From Candidatus Kaiserbacteria bacterium (GTDB lineage Bacteria; Patescibacteriota; Minisyncoccia; Phycocordibacterales; UBA2100): a stretch of DNA of 11,802 nt. The notes beneath the pieces are model-generated. The model was not told where the DNA came from. It saw only the letters and a list, made by a program, of their open reading frames with translations, and searched no databases. Made by a program: the position numbers and the translations under genes. The stretch covers positions 1-11,802 of the forward strand of contig JALWJR010000066.1 of NCBI GenBank assembly GCA_026996985.1, given 5' to 3'. Within the stretch, counting starts at the first letter, position 1. Each line of letters opens with the position of its first letter. Of this stretch, positions 6,957 through 11,802 are shown piece by piece.

Positions 6957-8336
6957 TTACCAATCGGATGCCTGCTCGGTCTCCGGAGCAAAATCGGAAA
7001 AGTCATGTTTTTCAAGCGGAAGAAAACTTGCTTTTTCGCTGTCAAAGTAAAGTTCAATTTTGCCAACAGGTCCGTTTCTGTGCTTTTCTACCAAAATATC
7101 AGCTATGTTTTTTCGTTCACTATCGGGGTTTAATTTGTCTTCTCTGTGGATAAAAATGACCACATCGGCATCCTGCTCAATTGAGCCACTGTCGCGCAAA
7201 TCGGAAAGGCGCGGTCTGTCGCGTCTTTGTTCCACCGCTCTGGAGAGCTGAGACAGGGCTATAACAGGCACATCAAGTTCTCTGGCCATACCTTTTAGTG
7301 AACGAGAAATTTCCGTAATTTGCTGTACCGTTGAATCGGAAGCCCTGGTTGCCGAAGGTGTTATAAGTTGAAGATAATCTATAACCACAAGACCAAGTCC
7401 TTTTTCGGCTTTAAGTCTTCTTGCAATCGCCCGCATTTGAAGCACCGTTCTGTCAACTTTATCATCTATGAAAATCGGCGCTTCAGATAGACGCGCCATC
7501 GCATCACGCAATCTTTCATATTCGTCATCACTGCGGAGTTTACCTGTTCTAAGTTTCCATGAATCAACTCGCGCTTCTGCGGCGAGCATTCTATCAACCA
7601 ACTGTTGACTACTCATCTCCAAAGAAAAAATTCCGACAGGTGTATTGTATTTTATTGCGGTTTGCCTCGCCACATCAAGAGCAAATGATGTTTTACCCAT
7701 TGATGGGCGCGCCGCGAGAATTATAAGGTCTGATTTTTGAAATCCCGCCAGCATGTTATCCAAATCTTTAAATCCAGACGGCACTCCTCTTAAAGAATCT
7801 TTTGACTCCTGCAGGGCCTCAAGTCTTTGCCACGCTTGGGCCAGCTCGTCTTTCATGGAGCTGAATTTTTGCAAAGTACTTGTGTTGGCTATGGTGTAGA
7901 CCATAGATTGAGCTTCGTCTATGAGTTGTTCAACGTCTCTGTCTTCGGCGTAGCCAAGTTCGCTTATTTTGTCAGCTGCGTCTATCAACTGCCTCAGTAC
8001 GTGCTTTCCTTTGATTATATTTGCATAGTTTACAGCATTTGACAGAGAAGGAGACAGGGCGGTAAGTTCCGTCAAGTAAGCTTTTCCACCTACATTATCC
8101 AGCTTTTTAAGCTCTTTTAGTTTTGCCGAAAGGGTTATAAGGTCAATCGGCTCTCCCTTGGCAAACAAAGAAAGCATTGCTTCAAAAATCATTTTATGTT
8201 TGGTTGCATAGAAAGCATCCGGTGTTACAACATCAACAACATCATACATTAAAGACGGTTTTAACATAACCGCGGCGAGCAAAGCTTTCTCCGCATCCAA
8301 ATCTTGTGGTGGCACTTTACTTATGGGGTTTGACAT
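6957..8336 (-). CDS. dnaB: Replicative DNA helicase DnaB
   Basis: Hexameric 5'-3' helicase that unwinds the replication fork and recruits primase. Counted from the ATG at 8336 (459 residues), the N-terminal DnaB domain begins with PPQDLDAEKALLAAVML and a linker leads to the RecA-like motor. Walker A is ARPSMGKTS at about 209-217, Walker B LGLVVIDY at about 314-321, then a DRPRLSDLRDSG stretch and the terminal EKHRNGPVGK with its expected Arg finger. The frame stays open upstream to an ATG at 8363, but residues before 8336 (MQMCCTINL) do not resemble the family. The ATG at 8336 follows a TACAAT by 7 nt. No intein or other insertion is visible. It is divergent from the pilM-like gene and upstream of recR. 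Confidence 0.95.
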   Translation of the reverse strand: MSNPISKVPPQDLDAEKALLAAVMLKPSLMYDVVDVVTPDAFYATKHKMIFEAMLSLFAKGEPIDLITLSAKLKELKKLDNVGGKAYLTELTALSPSLSNAVNYANIIKGKHVLRQLIDAADKISELGYAEDRDVEQLIDEAQSMVYTIANTSTLQKFSSMKDELAQAWQRLEALQESKDSLRGVPSGFKDLDNMLAGFQKSDLIILAARPSMGKTSFALDVARQTAIKYNTPVGIFSLEMSSQQLVDRMLAAEARVDSWKLRTGKLRSDDEYERLRDAMARLSEAPIFIDDKVDRTVLQMRAIARRLKAEKGLGLVVIDYLQLITPSATRASDSTVQQITEISRSLKGMARELDVPVIALSQLSRAVEQRRDRPRLSDLRDSGSIEQDADVVIFIHREDKLNPDSERKNIADILVEKHRNGPVGKIELYFDSEKASFLPLEKHDFSDFAPETEQASDW

Positions 8337-8349
8337 CAAATTTATTGTA
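8337..8349 (-). promoter_or_regulatory. -10 region of dnaB promoter, near-leaderless
   Basis: On the minus strand TACAAT (8349-8344) is followed by 7 nt and the dnaB ATG (8336). No good -35 is visible at 17 nt, and there is no Shine-Dalgarno. The spacing matches that before the other first genes of transcription units in this window. Confidence 0.5.
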
Positions 8350-8355
8350 CAGCAC

Positions 8356-8387
8356 ATTTGCAAATAAAAATATTGACAAATATTTGC
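8356..8387. promoter_or_regulatory. AT-rich palindromes in dnaB/pilM-like divergent region
   Basis: Two perfect 10-bp palindromes, ATTTGCAAAT (8356-8365) and CAAATATTTG (8377-8386), lie 11 nt apart. They share the inverted 7-mer GCAAATA (8360-8366) / TATTTGC (8381-8387). They sit just upstream of the dnaB -10, where a repressor or activator could bind. In AT-rich DNA such palindromes can arise by chance, so the operator role is inference. Confidence 0.3.
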
Positions 8388-8414
8388 TTTTGTTTTTTTA
8401 AGAGATTGTTTTGC

Positions 8415-8435
8415 TGTTTTGTGGACAACAAAACA
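8415..8435. promoter_or_regulatory. Inverted repeat with DnaA-box-like core
   Basis: TGTTTTGT (8415-8422) and ACAAAACA (8428-8435) form perfect 8-bp arms around GGACA. The reverse strand of 8420-8428 reads TTGTCCACA, one mismatch from the DnaA box TTATCCACA. The repeat ends where a -35 box for the TATAAT at 8453 would lie, so a bound protein could control the pilM-like gene. It lies between two divergent genes, one of which encodes DnaB. Confidence 0.35.
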
Positions 8436-8449
8436 ACTTTGTCAGTTTG

Positions 8450-8464
8450 TGTTATAATTTTCGC
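8450..8464 (+). promoter_or_regulatory. Extended -10 promoter of pilM-like gene, leaderless
   Basis: TGTTATAAT (8450-8458) is a perfect extended -10 (TGn plus TATAAT). Six nucleotides separate it from the ATG at 8465, so transcription would start on the start codon. No Shine-Dalgarno is present. This decides the start of the downstream gene. Confidence 0.7.
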
Positions 8465-9640
8465 ATGAGCTTTTCTTTGTTCGGGTTTAATCCCAAATAT
8501 ACTTTGGTATTTGATATCTCATCGGCAACAGTTTCGGTGGCCGTTTTAAAACATAAGCACTCAAAAAGTTCAAAACCCAAAATACTTGCCAGCAGAAGTG
8601 TGCATATAAAATTTACAAAAAACGACGCAAATTCTTTGGCATCTTCTTTATACACCGCGCTGGAGAAATCATTTGAAAAAATAAGAAGAGATCTCGCCGC
8701 CTTGAAGATAACTCCGAAGGATTTGGATGCGCACACTGTTTTGCATGCGCCGTGGGTAGAGTCTTCAACATTGACTTTTTCGGCCTCATTTCCAAAATCA
8801 CAGTATTTTTCTTTTGATTTTCTTTTTGATTTCATAAAAAAAGAAATGGGAAAACAAGACGAGAGTTTTATAAGCGCCTACGTAACGGAAATTCTTTTAA
8901 ATGGCTATCCGGTTAAAAATCCGTCCAAAACACGAATTTCCGAGATTGAAACTTCTGTGTTTGTAACCAAAGCTCATCCCGCAATTAAAAAAGCGATTAA
9001 CGAATTTTTCAAAGCCGTCGGTGTTCGCAAAAATTACAAATCATCATTTTTGCATGCGGTGCTTACGTTGGCGCAAACTAAAGTCTCCGAGTTTACATTT
9101 GTTGATGTCGGAGGGGTTTACAGCCAACTTGCATATATCAAAGGTGGCAAAATCATCACTGCGGTTGATATTGAATTCGGAGTGGATGATATTTACGAGG
9201 AAATTGCGCAAAAAATGAAAGCGCCGTTTGATATAGCAATGAGTAAATTGAAAATGTATCAAGAGAACAGCCTGATTCCCACGGCGAGAAGAATTGTAAA
9301 AACAATTTTAAATGGAGCTGTAACAAATTGGGTGCAAGCATTTGGCGATGCTTGCGCCACGGCTTCCGAGACTTTTAAATTGCCTGAGAATATTTTTCTT
9401 TTTTCGGACTCGTCAATTTACCCGTTTTTAAAAGAGCAAATTCAAAGGATAGATTTTGCTCCGTTTACGGTCACGGCTCGGCCGTTTTCCGTCAGACCTC
9501 TTGTTAAAAAAGAATATTTTGCCGACTTGTTCCATCCCTTTGTAAGATCGGTAGATGAGCGCGCCCTCGTTTCTTCTTTATATGTTGAAAAATTTACGCC
9601 AAAAATTGAAAAGTATCACGTATATTTTGAAAATAACTAA
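8465..9640 (+). CDS. Actin-fold ATPase-like protein, PilM/FtsA-like
   Basis: A 391-residue protein with the general plan of the PilM/FtsA branch of the actin superfamily. There is an N-terminal strand-turn FDISSATVSVAVL (about 16-28, phosphate-1-like). A middle domain follows, then FVDVGGVYSQLAYIKGG (about 212-228, phosphate-2-like, DVGG at 214-217), and finally an IFLFSDSS stretch (about 310-317) where the adenosine motif is expected. No membrane helix is evident. PilM proteins anchor the inner-membrane type IV pilus assembly; FtsA tethers FtsZ. No pilus or division gene adjoins it, so the precise role is open. The reading frame continues upstream to a TTG at 8411, but the ATG at 8465 follows a perfect extended -10 by 6 nt and is preferred. 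The gene converges with yqeY, 39 nt apart. Confidence 0.6.
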   Translation: MSFSLFGFNPKYTLVFDISSATVSVAVLKHKHSKSSKPKILASRSVHIKFTKNDANSLASSLYTALEKSFEKIRRDLAALKITPKDLDAHTVLHAPWVESSTLTFSASFPKSQYFSFDFLFDFIKKEMGKQDESFISAYVTEILLNGYPVKNPSKTRISEIETSVFVTKAHPAIKKAINEFFKAVGVRKNYKSSFLHAVLTLAQTKVSEFTFVDVGGVYSQLAYIKGGKIITAVDIEFGVDDIYEEIAQKMKAPFDIAMSKLKMYQENSLIPTARRIVKTILNGAVTNWVQAFGDACATASETFKLPENIFLFSDSSIYPFLKEQIQRIDFAPFTVTARPFSVRPLVKKEYFADLFHPFVRSVDERALVSSLYVEKFTPKIEKYHVYFENN

Positions 9641-9679
9641 ATCCGCTACCGGATAATATACACTTGTTTCCATGCAAGC
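9641..9679. other. Convergent gap with weak hairpin
   Basis: The 39-nt gap between the pilM-like and yqeY stops holds a 5-bp hairpin, ATCCG (9641-9645) with CGGAT (9650-9654). It has no clear T-run on either strand. It could be a poor bidirectional terminator; nothing else is visible. Confidence 0.25.
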
Positions 9680-10126
9680 CTATTGAAACTTGAGTTTTTC
9701 TATAACTTCTTTAACAAGGCTTCCGTCTGCAAGTCCGTTAAATTTCTTTATCACTGTTCCTATTATTTGTCCGGTTTGCGCATCGGGCATTTCATCTATT
9801 ATCTCTTTTGCCACTTTTTCTATTTCTTCCTTTGATGGTTGCTCGGGAAGGTAGTTACTTATAATCTCGGCCTCTTTTTCTTCTTTTTCCGCCAAATCTT
9901 CTCTTCCTCCGGCTCTGAATTGTTCCGCTGATTCTTTTCTTTGTTTCAGTAATCGTTTAAGTAGGGATACAAATTCTTTATCATCCAAAGTGTCAGTCGG
10001 CTTTCTTCCTTTTGCAATGAGCTCATTTGTATAAGCTGACATTATAGACCTTAAAACGGAAGATTTTAAAGAGTCCTTAGCTTTCATCGCCTCTTTAAGG
10101 TCGGACTTTATTGTTTCTATGTTCAT
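9680..10126 (-). CDS. YqeY-like protein (GatB/YqeY family)
   Basis: A 148-residue, mostly helical, charged protein matching the YqeY family. YqeY resembles the C-terminal tRNA-binding domain of GatB, the amidotransferase subunit that corrects Glu-tRNA-Gln; its own role is poorly defined. Features seen are the N-terminal IKSDLKEAMKAKD and VLRSIMSAYTNELIAKGR, then FVSLLKRLLKQRKESAEQF, NYLPEQPSKEEI and, near the end, GQIIGTVIKKFNG with a final helix. The frame stays open upstream to 10291, but that stretch is translated palindromic repeat and does not look like protein. The ATG at 10126 gives the normal family length and follows a TCTAAT -10-like box by 7 nt. That box overlaps the outer end of palindromic copy 2. 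Confidence 0.9.
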   Translation of the reverse strand: MNIETIKSDLKEAMKAKDSLKSSVLRSIMSAYTNELIAKGRKPTDTLDDKEFVSLLKRLLKQRKESAEQFRAGGREDLAEKEEKEAEIISNYLPEQPSKEEIEKVAKEIIDEMPDAQTGQIIGTVIKKFNGLADGSLVKEVIEKLKFQ

Positions 10127-10139
10127 AAGCAAAATTAGA
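10127..10139 (-). promoter_or_regulatory. -10 region of yqeY promoter at palindrome edge
   Basis: On the minus strand TCTAAT (10139-10134) is followed by 7 nt and the yqeY ATG (10126). Four of its bases (10136-10139) belong to the outer end of the 161-bp palindromic element, so the repeat may supply part of this promoter. No clear -35 and no Shine-Dalgarno are seen. Confidence 0.4.
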
Positions 10140-10296
10140 CTTATTCCCATACAACACAAAGTGCATTTTAGGCAATTTTTGAGCGAAACGCAGCTGAGGA
10201 AACCGAGCAAATGCAGCGTATTTGTAAGTGTTGACGAAGCAAGTTGCAGCCAAAAATTGCCAAAATAAACAAAGTGCTTGTTTGGGAACAAGTCTA
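10136..10296. repeat. 161-bp imperfect palindromic element (copy 2)
   Basis: A long inverted repeat centred on 10216 occupies most of the yqeY/zinc-ribbon gap. Outer arms 10136-10181 and 10251-10296 are 46 nt each. The ends TAGACTTATTCCC and GGGAACAAGTCTA match except one base, and the inner ends GGCAATTTTTG (10171-10181) and CAAAAATTGCC (10251-10261) pair perfectly. CAAAT (10208-10212) and ATTTG (10220-10224) form a small apical stem, while the zone between arms and apex pairs poorly. Read on the minus strand, the right arm is followed by 6 nt and ACTTGCTTC (10244-10236), at the same offset as the identical 9-mer after the left arm of copy 1 (4143-4151). No coding capacity is supported. Confidence 0.8.
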
Positions 10297-10343
10297 TTAT
10301 AAAATTTTTTGCAAAACATGCAATTGTTTGGCTTGTATATCAA

Positions 10344-10371
10344 ACAAAAAAGAGGGCGGGGTACCCTCTTT
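10344..10371 (-). terminator. Rho-independent terminator of zinc-ribbon gene
   Basis: On the minus strand, AAAGAGGG (10371-10364) and CCCTCTTT (10356-10349) form an 8-bp stem with a 7-nt loop. The stem runs directly into a T-rich tail (10351-10345). It begins 7 nt after the zinc-ribbon stop codon, so it ends that transcript and insulates yqeY. A second short inverted repeat, TTGTTTG (10324-10330) with CAAACAA (10341-10347), overlaps the tail and extends downstream. Confidence 0.85.
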
Positions 10372-10377
10372 ATGAAT

Positions 10378-10563
10378 TTAATCAGATTTAGCTTCTTCAG
10401 TTTCAGGATTTGCTTCAATTACAAATTTTCTCTTGCCACATTCAGGACATGTCGTCGGTGGGGAGCCAACGGCAAGTTGAGTAAAATGTGCATGATGGGA
10501 AAGAAGTATGCCTTCTTTGTAACCGCAGTTTTTGCAAATTCTCCAGTAGGGATGCATGTTCAC
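10378..10563 (-). CDS. Small zinc-ribbon protein, function unknown
   Basis: A 61-residue protein with two CxxC knuckles (C10/C13 and C39/C42), which together would bind one zinc ion. The intervening loop is His-rich (LSHHAHF at 21-27) and the tail is acidic (NPETEEAKSD). I do not recognise the family. It does not match ribosomal protein bL32 or bL36, although its size and cysteines invite that guess. The GTG at 10563 is chosen over the ATG at 10557 because a perfect AAAGGAGG lies exactly 6 nt upstream of it. This is the only strong Shine-Dalgarno in the window. The gene has its own terminator and a plausible promoter, so it is a single-gene transcription unit. It could be a nucleic-acid-binding or protein-interaction module; nothing visible decides. 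Confidence 0.75.
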   Translation of the reverse strand: MNMHPYWRICKNCGYKEGILLSHHAHFTQLAVGSPPTTCPECGKRKFVIEANPETEEAKSD

Positions 10564-10569
10564 GACCTA

Positions 10570-10577
10570 CCTCCTTT
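10570..10577 (-). promoter_or_regulatory. Strong Shine-Dalgarno fixing a GTG start
   Basis: AAAGGAGG (minus strand, 10577-10570) stands 6 nt before the GTG at 10563, the optimal distance. No other gene here has such a site. Confidence 0.85.
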
Positions 10578-10605
10578 CAGTTGTTTTTATGCCGCACCTT
10601 CGTTC

Positions 10606-10634
10606 ATGCTACATACAAGGCAGGTGTTTGTAAA
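10606..10634 (-). promoter_or_regulatory. Candidate promoter of zinc-ribbon gene
   Basis: On the minus strand TTTACA (10634-10629), a 17-nt spacer and TAGCAT (10611-10606) resemble a housekeeping promoter. It would give a leader of about 35 nt carrying the Shine-Dalgarno. The -35 differs from consensus at one base; the -10 matches four of six. Confidence 0.45.
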
Positions 10635-10637
10635 CAG

Positions 10638-10646
10638 TTATCCACA
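10638..10646 (+). promoter_or_regulatory. Perfect DnaA box
   Basis: TTATCCACA matches the consensus high-affinity DnaA binding site at all nine positions. It lies 3 nt beyond the zinc-ribbon -35 and 28 nt before the ATPase -10, in the divergent region. It is a lone perfect site with no cluster of boxes and no dnaA nearby, so a regulatory or titration site is more likely than an origin. Confidence 0.55.
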
Positions 10647-10671
10647 AACGCTCTAAAAGCCTTTTGTTATT

Positions 10672-10686
10672 TGATACAATACTCTT
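10672..10686 (+). promoter_or_regulatory. Extended -10 promoter of P-type ATPase gene, leaderless
   Basis: TGATACAAT (10672-10680) is an extended -10 (TGn plus TACAAT). Six nucleotides separate it from the ATG at 10687, so the transcript would start on the start codon. There is no Shine-Dalgarno and only a poor -35. Confidence 0.6.
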
Positions 10687-11802
10687 ATGTGGTGTCTAAG
10701 GAAGCCTGAGGCGATAGCAAAAGCTTTCTCCTCCAATTTGCAAACCGGCATCTCCTTCGGGCAGGTAGCCGATTTGAGAGATAAGTTTGGGAAAAATGAA
10801 ATTCCTCATAAAAGACGCAATGTATTTGTTGAGTTTTTAAAGCAGTTTAAAAACCCTTTGGCGATGGTTCTTCTTTTTGCCGGCTTTGCAACACTTTTTT
10901 TGAAAGAGTTTGAGAATGCGCTGGTTATATTTACCGCATTGTTTTTAAATGTGTTTATATCTTGGTTTCAACAAGAAAAAGCGGTTGAAATTTTTTCAAA
11001 ACTGAAAAAAGCTCAAAAACAAAAGGTGATAGTTAAAAGAGATGGTAAATATCATGAAATCTTGGCGGAAGAGTTGGTGTGCGGAGATATAGTTTCACTT
11101 TCAAGCGGAATGCATATTCCTGCTGATATTCGTCTGATTTCCTCCAGGGACATGTTGGTAAATGAGTCGGCTTTAACCGGTGAGTGGTTGGCAACTGAGA
11201 AAGACGCCAGTTTCATCTGCAAAGATAATGCAAGCTATCAAATAATTGAACAGAAAAATATGCTGTTTAAAGGAACGGTAATTGTTGCCGGAGAAGGAGA
11301 GGGTATAGTGGTTGCGGTCGGAAAAGATACCCACATCGGCAAATTGGCTACTGAAACAGAAAACTTTAAAACCGAGAAAACTCCCTTTGAAAAAGAAATA
11401 GCGCATATTGCGCATATTATATCTTTTGCCATTTTCTTTATTTTGCTTTTAACAATAATCTTGGGGGTTGCAAAAGGAGAGTCTTTATTTGAGATGATTT
11501 TGACTGCCATAGCATTGGGAGTGGCATCTGTTCCGGAGGGCCTTCCGGCAATTTCCGTTGCCATCTTGGCGATAGGAGCGCAGAGGCTTTTGAAAAAAGG
11601 GGGACTGCTGAAGAACTTATCATCTTCTGAGACCTTGGGATCCGTTAGTGTGATTTTGACCGACAAAACGGGAACGCTGACCGAAGGGGTTATGCAAGTT
11701 GGCGGAGTGGTTACCGCCGAAGGTTTTTCGGAAATTGATAAAATAGAAAAAATACAAAATCCGCTTTTTTATGCGTTTGAAGCCTCAGATGTAAAAGAAG
11801 TA
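10687..11802 (+). CDS. P2-type cation-transporting ATPase, 3'-truncated
   Basis: The frame is open from the ATG at 10687 to the right edge (372 codons), giving the N-terminal 40% or so of a P-type ATPase. In order: a cytoplasmic N-terminal segment (GISFGQVADLRDKFGKNEIP), membrane helices M1 and M2 (about 57-72 and 76-94), the actuator domain (about 110-215, with NESALTGE at 159-166), and M3 (about 241-261). M4 follows with PEGLP at 283-287, then the phosphorylation site DKTGTLT with Asp326 as phospho-acceptor. PEGLP in M4 is typical of the Ca2+/Mn2+ (SERCA/PMR1-like) P2 group; heavy-metal (CPC) and KdpB types are excluded. The actuator loop reads TGEW instead of TGES. Exact ion specificity needs M5/M6, which lie outside the window. 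The gene is divergent from the zinc-ribbon gene. Confidence 0.92.
   Translation, partial: MWCLRKPEAIAKAFSSNLQTGISFGQVADLRDKFGKNEIPHKRRNVFVEFLKQFKNPLAMVLLFAGFATLFLKEFENALVIFTALFLNVFISWFQQEKAVEIFSKLKKAQKQKVIVKRDGKYHEILAEELVCGDIVSLSSGMHIPADIRLISSRDMLVNESALTGEWLATEKDASFICKDNASYQIIEQKNMLFKGTVIVAGEGEGIVVAVGKDTHIGKLATETENFKTEKTPFEKEIAHIAHIISFAIFFILLLTIILGVAKGESLFEMILTAIALGVASVPEGLPAISVAILAIGAQRLLKKGGLLKNLSSSETLGSVSVILTDKTGTLTEGVMQVGGVVTAEGFSEIDKIEKIQNPLFYAFEASDVKEV

Noticed and set aside
8373..8401. TTGACA at 8373-8378 as the -35 of the pilM-like gene
   Set aside because: No -10 is found at the right distance, and the TATAAT at 8453 is far too distant.
8411..8464. TTG start at 8411 for the pilM-like gene
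   Set aside because: It would place the perfect extended -10 and the inverted repeat inside the coding sequence, and those residues do not resemble the fold.
10127..10418. Long upstream extension of yqeY (to 10291) and a minus-strand frame at 10095-10418
   Set aside because: Both translate the second palindrome. YqeY proteins begin at the residue encoded at 10126, and the terminator at 10344-10371 lies within the other frame.
10378..10563. Calling the small CxxC protein ribosomal protein bL32 or bL36
   Set aside because: The basic N-terminus of bL32 is absent and the tail is acidic; only size and cysteines fit.
10136..10646. Origin of replication around the DnaA box and palindrome
   Set aside because: Only one perfect box, no box cluster, and neither dnaA nor dnaN is present; the palindrome is better explained as a repeat copy.
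1..11802. CRISPR arrays, tRNA or rRNA genes, prophage, toxin-antitoxin or defence genes
   Set aside because: I saw no regularly spaced short direct repeats, no cloverleaf sequence, and no such protein family on either strand.

Overview
The window looks like a bacterial chromosome segment of housekeeping genes from a small-genome lineage. I infer Patescibacteria/CPR, most likely a parcubacterium. The grounds are very compact packing, an archaeal/eukaryotic-type prolyl-tRNA synthetase, a stunted MreD, almost no Shine-Dalgarno sequences, and -10 boxes placed so that the transcript would begin at the start codon. TGA ends proS right after the expected C-terminal Tyr, and it also ends mreD. This argues against the TGA=Gly code of Gracilibacteria/Absconditabacteria. 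The taxonomic call rests on gene content and style only.

Layout. Bases 1-806 hold the 3' part of an RseP-type site-2 protease. Bases 885-6340 (+) hold a translation and cell-shape block: proS, mreB, mreC, a 160-bp palindromic element, a very short mreD-like gene and a PBP2-type transpeptidase. Its tail overlaps a convergent block on the minus strand, dnaB then recR (8336 to 6330). Divergent from dnaB is a plus-strand actin-fold PilM/FtsA-like gene (8465-9640). It converges with a minus-strand yqeY-like gene (10126 to 9680). Upstream of that lies a second palindromic element of 161 bp. Next come a rho-independent terminator, a small zinc-ribbon gene (10563 to 10378) and a divergent P2-type cation ATPase that runs off the right end.

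How the genes fit together. MreB, MreC, MreD and PBP2 are core elongasome parts that direct lateral wall synthesis (RodA is not in view). DnaB and RecR serve replication and recombination. ProS and YqeY relate to aminoacyl-tRNA metabolism. RseP and the P-type ATPase are membrane functions.

The most notable non-coding observations are as follows. (1) Two ~160-bp imperfect palindromes in separate intergenic regions have identical architecture: 46-nt arms, then 6 nt, then the same 9-mer. They look like copies of one repeat family. (2) A recurrent arrangement of -10 box, 6-7 nt, ATG precedes proS, mreD, dnaB, the pilM-like gene, yqeY and the ATPase, with no Shine-Dalgarno, suggesting leaderless transcripts. 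The zinc-ribbon gene is the exception, with a perfect AAAGGAGG and a GTG start. (3) A perfect DnaA box lies in the zinc-ribbon/ATPase divergent region, and a one-mismatch box lies inside a hairpin in the dnaB/pilM-like divergent region.
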